Made by a program: the position numbers and the translations under genes | Assembly (NCBI RefSeq): GCF_016107555.1 | Contig: NZ_JABASU010000019.1 | Location: 1-60,501, forward strand | DNA length: 60,501 nucleotides | Direction: 5' to 3' | Source: Psychrobacter celer | GTDB lineage: Bacteria; Pseudomonadota; Gammaproteobacteria; Pseudomonadales; Moraxellaceae | Shown: piece after piece, positions 7,803 to 16,988 of the stretch | How the letters are laid out: every line of letters begins with the position of its first letter | Numbering within the stretch: the first letter of the stretch is position 1 | The notes under the pieces: generated by a model | The model's input: only the letters and a program-made list of their open reading frames with translations | Database searches by the model: none | What the model was told of the DNA's origin: nothing

Positions 7803-9491
7803 CTATCTGCGCCCAGCCTTTTGTAAGGCTTGTTGCAAGACCACACTGTCATCAAAATCATAACGGACATGATTGATCTCTTGATAGGTCTCATGACCTT
7901 TGCCAGCGATGACGACGATATCATTGGCCGCTGCTTGCATGACAGCATACTCAATCGCCGCTTGCCGTGCAGGCTCGATATGGGTGCGCTGATACTGCGC
8001 GGTGCTCATGCCTGCTTGCATATCTTGCAAGATGGCCTCTGGGTCTTCGGTGCGCGGATTATCCGCGGTCAATATAACCCTGTCCGCGCCCGCCAGGCCT
8101 GCCTGCGCCATCAGCGGACGCTTGCCCGCGTCACGGTCTCCGCCGCAGCCAAACACCGCCCACAGCTGTCCCTCACAGTGGGTGCGCAAACTGGCCAGCA
8201 CCTGACTGAGCGCATCAGGGGTATGCGCATAATCAACGATAAAGCAGCCATCACGCGATGCGACGCGCTGCATACGCCCCACTGCGCCTTGTAGCTGCGG
8301 GACGATCTTGGCGATACGCTCAAGACTCATGCCCAATGCAGCAGCAGCGGCAATGGCAGCCAGCAAATTGGCGACATTAAAACGCCCGAGTAAAGGACTA
8401 ACGATATTTATGCAACGGCTCTCTTTATGGCCAGTGTCTGTATCACCAGTGCCTTTATCAGCGGTATTTCCACCGGCGATGTCTGTCTGCAGTGTAATTT
8501 TCACCCCTTCTAAGCTTGGGGCAATATCGGTGGCAACAAAAGTCGCAGGCTTTGAGGCATCTAGACTGTACGTCCATACCGTCAAACCACTAGCATACGC
8601 CATATCTAGCATAACCTGCGCGTACTCATCATCGATATTAATGATGGCGTGCGTCAAGGAAGGAAAATGCGTTTTGTCAAAGAGCCTAGCTTTTGCCGCG
8701 GCATACGCTGCCATATCGGCATGATAATCTAAATGATCGCGGCTTAAATTGGTATAAATCGCAACAGATATCGGTACGCCTTGTAGACGCTGCTGATCAA
8801 GGCCGTGCGAGCTGGCTTCTAAAGCCAATATTTCTGCCTTCTCAAGCGCCATTTGATACACAAACTGCTGCACAGCAAGAGCGTCGCCCGTTGTATGGCT
8901 AGCCTGTACCAAGGCACCCAGTCGACCGTTACCCGCGGTCCCCATCACAGCGCTGCTCATGCCAGTCAGCTGCGTCAACTGTGCCACCAGCTGGCTGATG
9001 GTGGTTTTGCCATTGGTGCCTGTCACTGCCACCACCGTGGGTAACCGGCTAGGCTGCTGGTACTGTAAGCGCGCCTGAATGAGACTGCCCAAAAAATCAC
9101 GAATATGCGGCACGTATATCAAAGGACAAGACAAGACATCTGCTGGCGACTGTCCATCATCAAACAAATCGCTTGGGTCAATCTCCGAGAGAATAAAGGC
9201 CGCCTGTGACGCAGCTTGTAGCAGATAGTCGCGGCTTTTTTGGCAGTGGCCTGTCTGGCTTTTTAGGAGGACAAACACATCGTGTGCCGCAACGTGGCGG
9301 CTATCTAACCGAAACTGTGCAAATGGTATATGCGCGACCGAAACGTCCTCACTGATATTATCCGCAGCAGCGAGCAGCGCGGTGAGCGATGACTGTAGCA
9401 AAGAATGCTGACGATCGCCGCTCTCTAAAAGCTGCTGCAAGGTAACCAAGGTAACCGAGTGGGTACTGGGCGATGAGGTAAGCGTGGTCAT
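7803..9491 (-). CDS. murE: UDP-MurNAc-L-Ala-D-Glu--meso-DAP ligase MurE
   Basis: Adds meso-diaminopimelate to UDP-MurNAc-dipeptide. P-loop TGTNGKTTISQLV, then YTNLSRDHLDYH and the DNPR motif (in TADNPRTEDPE) that recognises diaminopimelate, so the wall is of the DAP type. The C-terminal VIAGKGHETYQ is also typical. Start chosen at ATG 9491, which has AGGA seven bases upstream; a TTG two codons earlier is in frame. 562 residues is longer than the usual 490-500. Part of the excess is a Gly/Thr/Asp-rich insert (around GGNTADKGTGDTDTGHKE) before the conserved LLGRFNVANLLAA. Confidence 0.96.
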   Translation of the reverse strand: MTTLTSSPSTHSVTLVTLQQLLESGDRQHSLLQSSLTALLAAADNISEDVSVAHIPFAQFRLDSRHVAAHDVFVLLKSQTGHCQKSRDYLLQAASQAAFILSEIDPSDLFDDGQSPADVLSCPLIYVPHIRDFLGSLIQARLQYQQPSRLPTVVAVTGTNGKTTISQLVAQLTQLTGMSSAVMGTAGNGRLGALVQASHTTGDALAVQQFVYQMALEKAEILALEASSHGLDQQRLQGVPISVAIYTNLSRDHLDYHADMAAYAAAKARLFDKTHFPSLTHAIINIDDEYAQVMLDMAYASGLTVWTYSLDASKPATFVATDIAPSLEGVKITLQTDIAGGNTADKGTGDTDTGHKESRCINIVSPLLGRFNVANLLAAIAAAAALGMSLERIAKIVPQLQGAVGRMQRVASRDGCFIVDYAHTPDALSQVLASLRTHCEGQLWAVFGCGGDRDAGKRPLMAQAGLAGADRVILTADNPRTEDPEAILQDMQAGMSTAQYQRTHIEPARQAAIEYAVMQAAANDIVVIAGKGHETYQEINHVRYDFDDSVVLQQALQKAGRR

Positions 9492-9577
9492 GGGCAAATC
9501 CTAAACGGTAAACACAAATCAGCGGCTGGCGCTGGATACTGACCGACATCTGTCGTCGTGTTTGTGTGGCAAGATAC

Positions 9578-11695
9578 TTATGGCTCTTCGGTTTTTAGCG
9601 GTTTATCTAAAGGTACATTATACAAACGCAGCGCCTCTTTCATGACATTATGAAAGACAGGAGCGACCGTCAGACCCGCATAAATCTGCGCGCGCGGGTC
9701 TTCGATGAGCATCACGCCCACCAGCCTTGGGTTTGATGCTGGTGCCATACCCGCAAAGACGTTGCGATACTGGTCAGTATAGTAGCCTCCTTTTGGGTTG
9801 ATACGGCGCGACGTTCCTGTTTTACCCGCCACACGGTAGCCATCAATGGCCGCGCCTTTCGCGGTACCACCCGGCTCGGTGACGCTCTCCATCATCTGCA
9901 CGATAGACATCGCTTGCTCGTGCGCCATAATGCGTTTGCTTGGCTGCGGTTTGTCGTCTTTGATCAAGGTCAGCGGATGCATGACACCACCTGCGGCCAG
10001 CGCCGAATAAGCCTGTGCGACCTGCGCAAGTGTCACCTGCAGACCATAACCATAACTGACGGTGGCTCGGCGCGAGGTTTCTTTTTCTTTTGGCGTGACC
10101 ACCAGACCACTACCCTCACCAGGGAACTGTAATGGGGTTTTTTCACCAAAGCCAAACTGCTTTTGCATATTGGTAATGGCATCAGGCGGCAGGGATAATG
10201 CAATCTTGGTCGAGGCAACGTTACTCGATTTTTGTAGTAGCGTGCCCATGTTGATCATGCCGAGATTACGGTGATCGCGAATGGTATAACCTCGGACACG
10301 GATGGAGCCTGGATTGGTATCAATCAATGACGTCGCGGTATATTTACCCGAGTCTAACGCCGCAGCCACAGTAAATGGCTTCATCACTGAGCCTGGCTCA
10401 AAGACGTCTAACAGCGCACGGTTTCGCTGGTTTTCACCGGTCATCTCATTGAGGTTATTGGAATTAAATGACGGCCAGGTCGAGAGGGCGAGCACCTCGC
10501 CTGTCTGCACATCGACGACCATACCTGTCGACCAGCGCGCCCGCTGTAGGCGTCCTGCTTTTTCTAACTCTTTATAAAGCAGATATTGCAGGCGCGAGTC
10601 AATCGTCAGCGCCAAATCTTTGCCCGGTATCTCAGGCTCAACTTGCTTGATTTCTTTTAGGCTGTTTTGTTTGGCATCTTTTAGCACCAGTACCTTGCCA
10701 TCTTTGCCCGCCAGCTCCTTTTCGTACTGACGTTCTATACCCGCACGCCCTTCATAGCCGCCCTCAGGGTCATTGGCGTTTTGTCCCATAAAGCCGAGCA
10801 ATTGCGAGTTGGGCTGAGGCTGCGGGTAATAACGCTGAAAGAAGTTTTTTTCATATACCCCAGGGAAATCTAAAGAGCTGACACTTTGGGCAATCTCTGG
10901 CGTGACTTTATTAAGAAGCGGTAGGTAGTGCGAGCCTGCGCCTGATGGCAACGCTGCTTTTACTGCTTCCTCGTCGGTGACATCGATGCTGTCATCGATC
11001 GCGGTGACTCGTCTTAGCTCACTGACTGAGATATTGGCGGCAGCAGCCAAGGTAGTCAAGTCCATAGCATCCAAGCGTTTTTGCATGCGCGCTCGTAGCT
11101 GCGGACTGTCAGGATTGGTCAAAATGATGCGTTTGAGCTCATAGTATTCACGCGCATAGTCATGCGGACTAAAGGACACTGTCGCCAGCGGCGCACTCAC
11201 TGCCAGTGGCAGTTTGTTGCGATCGGTAATCATACCGCGATAAGATGTTTGTGTGCGTACGCTGGTGATCAGCTCATTGCCCTTATCTTGATAAAACTGG
11301 GCATTGGCGACTTGAATGTAGTAAGCACGGCCTATCAGCGCGACCAATATGGCAAGCGCCAACCCCCAAACCGTCCAAAATCGCGCTTTGTCTTGCTCAA
11401 AACCGCCCCGTGAGGACGCCCCTGACGCTTTATTTAAAAACGCGGTTTTACGGTTTTTGACACTGGTATAAGCACCTTGATTGTCATTCTTTTTTAGTCG
11501 CCCAAACAGCTTAGCCTTACGGCTATCTGCCGCACTACTATCAGTTTTTTTATTATCAGTTTTTTTATTTTTTTGTCCTGATTTGGCCGCACTGACACGG
11601 CGCAGCGGCTTGGTGACTTTGCCGCTGGTGGGTTTTTTGCTGTTGTTTTCTGCTGTTGACTTACCGGTCTTGGCTTTGGATTTTTTTTCACTCAT
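9578..11695 (-). CDS. ftsI: Division transpeptidase FtsI (PBP3)
   Basis: Septal D,D-transpeptidase, target of several beta-lactams. One membrane helix at about residues 107-127 (WTVWGLALAILVALIGRAYY), a pedestal domain, then the transpeptidase domain with SxxK in EPGSVMKPF, SxN in QKSSNVAST and KTG in AGKTGTSRR. 705 residues against 588 in E. coli. The extra length is mainly a cytoplasmic N-terminal tail of about 105 residues, rich in Lys, Ser, Thr and Asn. The coding DNA of that tail has several A7-A8 runs. The ATG overlaps the ftsL stop by 4 bp, indicating translational coupling. Confidence 0.97.
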   Translation of the reverse strand: MSEKKSKAKTGKSTAENNSKKPTSGKVTKPLRRVSAAKSGQKNKKTDNKKTDSSAADSRKAKLFGRLKKNDNQGAYTSVKNRKTAFLNKASGASSRGGFEQDKARFWTVWGLALAILVALIGRAYYIQVANAQFYQDKGNELITSVRTQTSYRGMITDRNKLPLAVSAPLATVSFSPHDYAREYYELKRIILTNPDSPQLRARMQKRLDAMDLTTLAAAANISVSELRRVTAIDDSIDVTDEEAVKAALPSGAGSHYLPLLNKVTPEIAQSVSSLDFPGVYEKNFFQRYYPQPQPNSQLLGFMGQNANDPEGGYEGRAGIERQYEKELAGKDGKVLVLKDAKQNSLKEIKQVEPEIPGKDLALTIDSRLQYLLYKELEKAGRLQRARWSTGMVVDVQTGEVLALSTWPSFNSNNLNEMTGENQRNRALLDVFEPGSVMKPFTVAAALDSGKYTATSLIDTNPGSIRVRGYTIRDHRNLGMINMGTLLQKSSNVASTKIALSLPPDAITNMQKQFGFGEKTPLQFPGEGSGLVVTPKEKETSRRATVSYGYGLQVTLAQVAQAYSALAAGGVMHPLTLIKDDKPQPSKRIMAHEQAMSIVQMMESVTEPGGTAKGAAIDGYRVAGKTGTSRRINPKGGYYTDQYRNVFAGMAPASNPRLVGVMLIEDPRAQIYAGLTVAPVFHNVMKEALRLYNVPLDKPLKTEEP

Positions 11696-12204
11696 CGCCC
11701 AGCCTCCGCCGCATTGGTGTTAATTGATGTAGCTATAGGCGGCGCGTCAATCGACAAATCGGTACTGGCAACCTCTTGCATGACATCACTATCATTGGCG
11801 GTGATATCTGTATCGCTAGAGGCGGCTGGCGCCAGCGCCGTAGGAGCGCCTGGCTGAATAATCAACTTGTCTTTGAGGGTTGGAGAATACATGCCAAGCT
11901 CGGCCACAGCGCGGCTGGCAATTTGCGGCGTGGCACTAAAGGTTTGCTGCTCGATAAGCAGCCGCTGATGCTCTACTTGTAGCTTGCGCTGTTGTTTTTT
12001 CATGTCTTGCAAGGTCTTATAGTCCTGATGGTATTGCTGGACGCCTTCAGCGGTCTTGATACCGCTCCAGATGATTGCCGCCGCCAGCAATAATAAAATC
12101 GCCACATAAATGCTGACCACATTAAACCGGCGCACAAACAGCTCGCCGATATCGACATTAGGAGGGGTGCCGGTGCGGCGAGTAGGTTTGTCAGATATTG
12201 CCAT
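11692..12204 (-). CDS. ftsL: Cell division protein FtsL
   Basis: Small bitopic division protein that bridges FtsB/FtsQ and the FtsWI synthase. A single membrane segment at about residues 31-52 (VVSIYVAILLLLAAAIIWSG) is followed by a coiled-coil stretch rich in Q, E, K and L (residues 55-95). It then has RAVAELGMYSPTLKDKLIIQ, the typical FtsL end. A further 45-residue Ala/Ser/Thr/Asp tail is unusual. Identified by topology plus position directly before ftsI, with a 4-bp overlap. Confidence 0.88.
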   Translation of the reverse strand: MAISDKPTRRTGTPPNVDIGELFVRRFNVVSIYVAILLLLAAAIIWSGIKTAEGVQQYHQDYKTLQDMKKQQRKLQVEHQRLLIEQQTFSATPQIASRAVAELGMYSPTLKDKLIIQPGAPTALAPAASSDTDITANDSDVMQEVASTDLSIDAPPIATSINTNAAEAGR

Positions 12205-12499
12205 GACGCTCTCAAAAAGTGGACTTCAAATATAAAATCGGCGACGGTTTTAAACAGTTTTTATGCGCAAATGTCTTTACCAGATATTCAGGCCGCATCG
12301 GTGACATAAAGCCAAATATCACTGTCGTGCGCGCTACAAACAAAAAACCAACTGCTGAGCCTAGCAGGTAATATTTACAGCTTTTTAACACTAGCGTAGC
12401 CATTCGCACATTTTTATCTTATTTAGACAAACAACAGCAAAGCGATATGACTACTCTTAAACCGCTTCACTGACAATGCGATTAATCTTGGCTTGCCGC

Positions 12500-13648
12500 C
12501 TATTGGTACTCAACATCGCTGCGCGTGGCCAGTCGTAACCATGCACTGCGCGCGCGCGGGTTGCCACTGACCTCGCTCTTGCTAGGCCCCACCCGTTTTG
12601 GCTTACCAAAATAGCGCGGACGTTTGGGCGGCATCGGCAGATTGTCATCCTCTGGATATTGCCCTTTGCTATGGCGCTGCAAAAACTGCTTGATTCGGCG
12701 GTCCTCTAAAGAATGAAAACTAATCACTGCCAGCTGACCACCTGCTTTTAAAATCGGAATACTTTGCGCTAAAAAGTCATCGACATCGCCAAGCTCGTTA
12801 TTGATAAAAATACGCATGGCCTGAAAGCTTTGGGTCGCTGGATGCTTACCGCGCTGCCAGTTGGGGTGCGCCGTTTTGATCACCTCTGCCAGCTCAAGCG
12901 TGGACTCATAGCTGTCCATCTGCTTGATGGCGCGCGCGATACGGCGACTGTGGCGCTCTTCGCCAAACTCATAAAGCACATTGGCCAAGGTTTCGTCATC
13001 GACCTGCTCGAGCCATTCGGCCACCGACTGGCCACGACTGGTATCCATACGCATATCAACCGCGCCATCACGCATAAAACTAAAACCGCGGCTACCATCA
13101 TCAATCTGCGGCGATGAAATGCCCAAATCTGCCATCAAGCCATCCACCTGATCGATGCCCAGCGCCGCTAGGCTGTCCGTTAAGGCCGCAAAACTATCAT
13201 GCACCACTTTGACACGGCTGTCACTAGCTGCCAGCTCTTGCGCCACAGCAATTGCTGTCGGGTCTTTATCAAACACCACCAGCGTCGCGTCGTCGCTCAG
13301 ATGACTCAATAATAGACGGCTATGACCGCCACGGCCAAAGGTAGCATCGACGTAGACACCGCTCATTTGCAAGCTGGGTTGTGGGGCGTCATCTGTGCGT
13401 TTAGGAAGAGATTTGACGCCCAGTACCGCCGCCACAGTCTCTTGCAATAGTACGGCATCATGGACAAAGCGCTGCTCGCTGGACGCCGCGCACGCAGACG
13501 CTCCCTCACGGATGGCCTGCGCAGTATCAGAGGTTACAGCAGATAAATCAGCCGCCGACTTGGCAGGGTCAGTGGCCAAAGAAGGGCCTTGTTTGCAAGT
13601 GGACGTACTGTTTTGCTTATTATTTGGCTTATCATTCAATGTGGACAC
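12500..13648 (-). CDS. rsmH: 16S rRNA (cytosine1402-N4)-methyltransferase RsmH
   Basis: SAM-dependent methylation of C1402 in the 30S P-site. The conserved body starts around residue 62 (VHDAVLLQETV), followed by YVDATFGRGGHSRLLL, a conserved VVFDKDPTA, GLMADLGISSPQID, and the C-terminal ISFHSLEDRRIKQFLQ. The chosen GTG start gives a 60-residue N-terminal extension, low complexity in Ser, Ala, Asp and Lys. A 17-residue insert before the SAM motif is also present. No closer ATG or GTG start exists, only a TTG within the extension. It is the first gene of the operon; no mraZ is visible upstream. A sigma70-like promoter lies about 85 bp upstream. Confidence 0.95.
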   Translation of the reverse strand: MSTLNDKPNNKQNSTSTCKQGPSLATDPAKSAADLSAVTSDTAQAIREGASACAASSEQRFVHDAVLLQETVAAVLGVKSLPKRTDDAPQPSLQMSGVYVDATFGRGGHSRLLLSHLSDDATLVVFDKDPTAIAVAQELAASDSRVKVVHDSFAALTDSLAALGIDQVDGLMADLGISSPQIDDGSRGFSFMRDGAVDMRMDTSRGQSVAEWLEQVDDETLANVLYEFGEERHSRRIARAIKQMDSYESTLELAEVIKTAHPNWQRGKHPATQSFQAMRIFINNELGDVDDFLAQSIPILKAGGQLAVISFHSLEDRRIKQFLQRHSKGQYPEDDNLPMPPKRPRYFGKPKRVGPSKSEVSGNPRARSAWLRLATRSDVEYQ

Positions 13649-13733
13649 AAACGACTCAGTAGATAACGGCCATATCGGCCGGTAATAGTAAAAAATCAGA
13701 TGAAAATAAACAAGTTATGTCTTGCTTGACCTT

Positions 13734-13761
13734 ATTATCGCAAGGATACACGGTGAGTCAA
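13734..13761 (-). promoter_or_regulatory. Putative sigma70 promoter of the rsmH operon
   Basis: Minus strand: -35 TTGACT (13761-13756), 16-bp spacer, -10 GATAAT (13739-13734). Close to consensus and correctly oriented for rsmH. Confidence 0.55.
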
Positions 13762-13940
13762 GCACTAGACAGGCTTTTCATTAAAAATATCGCAGCTGTC
13801 TGTTATACTAGCGCTATATTTTACGCTATTTTTTGCTATTGACGGCCACTCTTTCATTGCTATTTTAGTCATATTTTTTCTTCAGCTATTTTGTGGCTAT
13901 TATTGCTATTTATCGCCCACGACATTTTGAGATTTTTATT

Positions 13941-15479
13941 ATGCAAACATCGACCCACGCTCCCTCCGACACGAGCGACGCCCGCCCTATTCGCACACGT
14001 ATTGCGCCCTCGCCGACTGGCTTTCCGCATGTTGGTACCGCTTATATCGCGCTTTTTAATTTGGCTTTTGCCAAAGCCCACGGCGGCGAGTTTATTTTGC
14101 GTATTGAGGACACCGATCAAACGCGTTCGACGGCTCAATCTGAGCAGATGATTTTGGACGCGCTACGCTGGGTCGGACTTGACTGGAGCGAGGGGCCAGA
14201 CGTTGGTGGCCCGCATGCGCCTTATCGTCAGAGCGAGCGTAGCGATATTTATAAAAAACACGCCGAGCAGCTGATAGCAAGCGACCATGCGTTTCGCTGT
14301 TTTTGTACTACAGAAGAGCTAGACGCCATGCGCGCTGAGCAAATGGCCAATGGCGAGACCCCGCGCTATGACGGCCGCTGTGCCCACCTACCTCCAGAAA
14401 AAACTGCTCAATTGGTAAGCGAGGGCACCCCGCATGTGATCCGTATGCGTGTGCCCAACGACGGCGTTTGCCAAGTACATGACATGCTGCGCGGCACCGT
14501 CGAGATTCCTTGGGCGCAAGTCGATATGCAGGTGCTGCTAAAAACTGACGGCATGCCAACTTACCATCTTGCCAACGTCGTCGATGACCACTTGATGGAA
14601 ATCACTCACGTCATGCGCGGCGAAGAGTGGTTAAACTCTGCCCCCAAGCATCAACTGCTTTATGACTATTTTGGTTGGGAGATGCCAACACTCTGCCATA
14701 TGCCGCTACTGCGTAACCCTGACAAATCAAAGCTGTCGAAGCGTAAAAACCCAACCTCAATCACCTACTACCGTGATGCCGGCGTACTGCCTGAAGCGCT
14801 GCTCAACTACCTAGGCCGTATGGGCTACTCAATGCCCGACGATACCGAAAAATTCACCTTGGATGAAATGATTGCCAGCTTTGATATCCAGCGCGTGTCT
14901 CTTGGTGGCCCTATCTTCGATACCGAAAAACTCAATTGGCTAAACAGCGAATGGCTACGTGCGCTTACGCCTGAAGAGCTTAAAAACAAAATCCTTGAGT
15001 GGGCCAGTGACAGCGATAAACTCACCGCTATCGCCGCTGCGATTCAGCCACGCATCGAGCTGTTGTCTGACGCGGTCAACTGGGGCGGCTTTTATTTCCA
15101 AAACCTGCCAGACATCACCGCTGAGAGCTTCACCCATAAATCGCTTGAGCCTGAGCAAATCATCGAGCTGCTACAACTGGCGCTTTGGCAGCTAGAAACC
15201 TTGCCGACGTGGTCGGAGGAAAACATCTATACCACGCTAAAAGGCCTCGCCGCTCACCTCGATATCAAGATGCGCGATTTTATGGCGCCGTTCTTTATCG
15301 CGATTGCGGGTAGCACCTCGTCGACACCCGTTATGAACTCGATGGCGATTATCGGTGCGGATATGACCTTGACGCGCTTGCGCCATGCGGTTGAGGTGCT
15401 TGGCGGCCTCGGTAAAAAGAAACTGAAAAAACTTGAGAAAAAAGCGGCGGATCTGCCTAATTTTTTGGCTGATGCATAG
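13941..15479 (+). CDS. gltX: Glutamyl-tRNA synthetase
   Basis: Class I aminoacyl-tRNA synthetase charging tRNA-Glu. The HIGH-like signature is in [19 protein letters not shown] and the KMSKS-like one in SKLSKRKNP, with [13 protein letters not shown] between the domains. 512 residues from ATG 13941. An upstream in-frame GTG at 13893 would add 16 unrelated residues. A tRNA-Glu gene lies 440 bp downstream, but a terminator and a separate promoter lie between. Divergent from rsmH. Confidence 0.97.
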   Translation: MQTSTHAPSDTSDARPIRTRIAPSPTGFPHVGTAYIALFNLAFAKAHGGEFILRIEDTDQTRSTAQSEQMILDALRWVGLDWSEGPDVGGPHAPYRQSERSDIYKKHAEQLIASDHAFRCFCTTEELDAMRAEQMANGETPRYDGRCAHLPPEKTAQLVSEGTPHVIRMRVPNDGVCQVHDMLRGTVEIPWAQVDMQVLLKTDGMPTYHLANVVDDHLMEITHVMRGEEWLNSAPKHQLLYDYFGWEMPTLCHMPLLRNPDKSKLSKRKNPTSITYYRDAGVLPEALLNYLGRMGYSMPDDTEKFTLDEMIASFDIQRVSLGGPIFDTEKLNWLNSEWLRALTPEELKNKILEWASDSDKLTAIAAAIQPRIELLSDAVNWGGFYFQNLPDITAESFTHKSLEPEQIIELLQLALWQLETLPTWSEENIYTTLKGLAAHLDIKMRDFMAPFFIAIAGSTSSTPVMNSMAIIGADMTLTRLRHAVEVLGGLGKKKLKKLEKKAADLPNFLADA

Positions 15480-15534
15480 TTTGGCAGCAGGATATCCTTG
15501 TACTTGCCAATGAAGAGTAGAATGGATAAATAAT

Positions 15535-15573
15535 AAAAAAGGGTCAGTTCATTCGATACTGGCTCTTTTTTAT
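15535..15573 (+). terminator. Terminator of gltX
   Basis: Stem aaaaagggtcagt (15536-15548) with actggctcttttt (15558-15570), containing two G-U pairs, followed by T residues. Confidence 0.75.
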
Positions 15574-15664
15574 GTAACCCCCATACTCAAACGTCCACAA
15601 TTAGCCATTTAAATACTTTTAATGACTTTTTTTGCATTATTTTGCATTTTTTTAAAAATAGCGG

Positions 15665-15693
15665 TTGACAAGACTGCTGGTCTTACCTAAAAT
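15665..15693 (+). promoter_or_regulatory. Promoter of the tRNA-Ala/tRNA-Glu transcript
   Basis: Consensus -35 TTGACA (15665-15670), exact 17-bp spacer, -10 TAAAAT (15688-15693). It lies 17 bp before tRNA-Ala, and an AT-rich UP-like tract (T and A runs) sits just upstream. Confidence 0.8.
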
Positions 15694-15710
15694 ACGCACA
15701 CTCTTAGCGA

Positions 15711-15786
15711 GGGGCTATAGCTCAGTTGGTAGAGCACTTGCATGGCATGCAAGGGGTCAACGGTTCGACTCCGTTTAGCTCCACCA
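15711..15786 (+). tRNA. tRNA-Ala (anticodon GGC)
   Basis: Complete cloverleaf. Acceptor GGGGCTA pairs with TAGCTCC (one G-U). The D arm contains AGCTCAGTTGGTAGAGC, the anticodon stem is cttgc/gcaag with loop atGGCat, and the T arm has GGTTCGACTCC. CCA is encoded (15784-15786). It reads GCC and GCU codons. Confidence 0.95.
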
Positions 15787-15915
15787 TACTATTTATCGCT
15801 CAACGGATAAATATTGCTTTGAGAACAATGTCAGCACCTAGGCAAGGTTTATTAATAAATAAGCGCTCTGATATTGTGAAGTACCGTTATAACCATAGGT
15901 TATGACACTCTATGC

Positions 15916-15991
15916 GTCCCCATCGTCTAGAGGCCTAGGACACCGCCCTTTCACGGCGGTAACGGGGGTTCGAATCCCCCTGGGGACGCCA
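15916..15991 (+). tRNA. tRNA-Glu (anticodon TTC)
   Basis: Acceptor GTCCCCA pairs with TGGGGAC. Anticodon stem ccgcc/ggcgg with loop ctTTCac, T arm GGGGGTTCGAATCCCCC, CCA encoded at the 3' end. 129 bp after tRNA-Ala and probably co-transcribed, since only one promoter and one terminator are visible. Confidence 0.95.
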
Positions 15992-16055
15992 CTATTCGGC
16001 GTCACTTATTAGCACTTTTGCTTAGCATCAGATTAGACTAATAAGCGAACACTAA

Positions 16056-16090
16056 AAAATCCCAGTCATCATCCGGTGACTGGGATTTTT
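16056..16090 (+). terminator. Terminator of the tRNA transcript
   Basis: Perfect 13-bp stem aaaatcccagtca (16056-16068) and tgactgggatttt (16077-16089), followed by a T run. Confidence 0.85.
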
Positions 16091-16214
16091 TTCGTTTGTC
16101 ATTTATAAAAACCATCGATATGAGCTGCTCATGACGACCGATACCAGGTAAACTACGAAATAAACGACAAATAAAACACTCCCCTATTATTGCTAACACA
16201 AGGAAGTATGAGCC

Positions 16215-16868
16215 ATGTTCGGTATCGAAAACTATCTGGGCTTTGTCTTGGCAGCGATTTTGCTAAACCTCACTCCAGGCACCGATACGATGTATATCAT
16301 CACCCGCAGCGTCTCACATGGCAGCGCAGCAGGGTTTTATTCTGTCCTCGGTATCATCTCAGGCATTTTGGTACACACGGTATTCGCCGCATTGGGTCTA
16401 TCGATCATTTTGATCAACTCGCCTCTGGCCTTTACGATTGTAAAATATATCGGTGCCAGCTACTTGTGCTATCTGGGTATAAAAATGCTGATGAGCAAGC
16501 AGCCTTCTTTACTGGCAAATCATTTACCAAAAAGCAGCCCATCGGCACCTGCCAACTCTATAGCGCACTGGCAAATATACAAACAGGGCGTATTAACCAA
16601 TGTCTTTAACCCAAAAGTCGCGCTATTCTTCCTCGCATTTTTTCCGCAGTTTATCGATCCTAGCTATGCTCATAGCGCCTTGTCATTTCTGATCTTAGGA
16701 TTGAGTTTTGCGCTGACGGGATTTGTATGGTGTTCGTGCCTTGCATTACTGGCCTCAAAATTTAGTGCCAACTTAAGAAAAAACCCAGCTATCGAAGTTC
16801 TTTTAAATAAAATAAGCGGCGTGGTGTTTATTGGTTTGGGAGTTAAGTTGCTTACTGAGAAGGGGTAA
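16215..16868 (+). CDS. LysE/RhtB-family amino acid exporter
   Basis: 217-residue inner-membrane protein with about six hydrophobic segments. The N-terminal block LGFVLAAILLNLTPGTDTMYIITRSVSHG, with the NLTPGxDT motif, is the RhtB/LysE signature. Later blocks GASYLCYLGIKML and TNVFNPKVALFFLAFFPQFI are also typical. Members export homoserine, threonine, leucine or other amino acids; the substrate cannot be read from sequence. RBS AAGGAAG upstream of ATG 16215. Single-gene unit. Confidence 0.88.
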   Translation: MFGIENYLGFVLAAILLNLTPGTDTMYIITRSVSHGSAAGFYSVLGIISGILVHTVFAALGLSIILINSPLAFTIVKYIGASYLCYLGIKMLMSKQPSLLANHLPKSSPSAPANSIAHWQIYKQGVLTNVFNPKVALFFLAFFPQFIDPSYAHSALSFLILGLSFALTGFVWCSCLALLASKFSANLRKNPAIEVLLNKISGVVFIGLGVKLLTEKG

Positions 16869-16927
16869 AAAAAACTACAAATAACGATCAAATAAGCTGA
16901 TTTGTATAAAATCTAACTACCCATAAA

Positions 16928-16964
16928 AAAGCCCAATTCCAGATTTTACTGGCATTGGGCTTTG
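16928..16964 (-). terminator. Bidirectional terminator between the LysE gene and acnA
   Basis: Stem aaagcccaat (16928-16937) and attgggcttt (16954-16963), with A/T flanks on both sides; serves convergent genes. Confidence 0.7.
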
Positions 16965-16988
16965 TATTATTTAAAAGCTAATCAACCA

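Noticed and set aside
12212..12409. A 65-codon minus-strand frame between rsmH and ftsL
   Set aside because: No ribosome binding site, Val/Leu/Phe composition typical of random AT-rich frames, no motif; probably intercistronic spacer.
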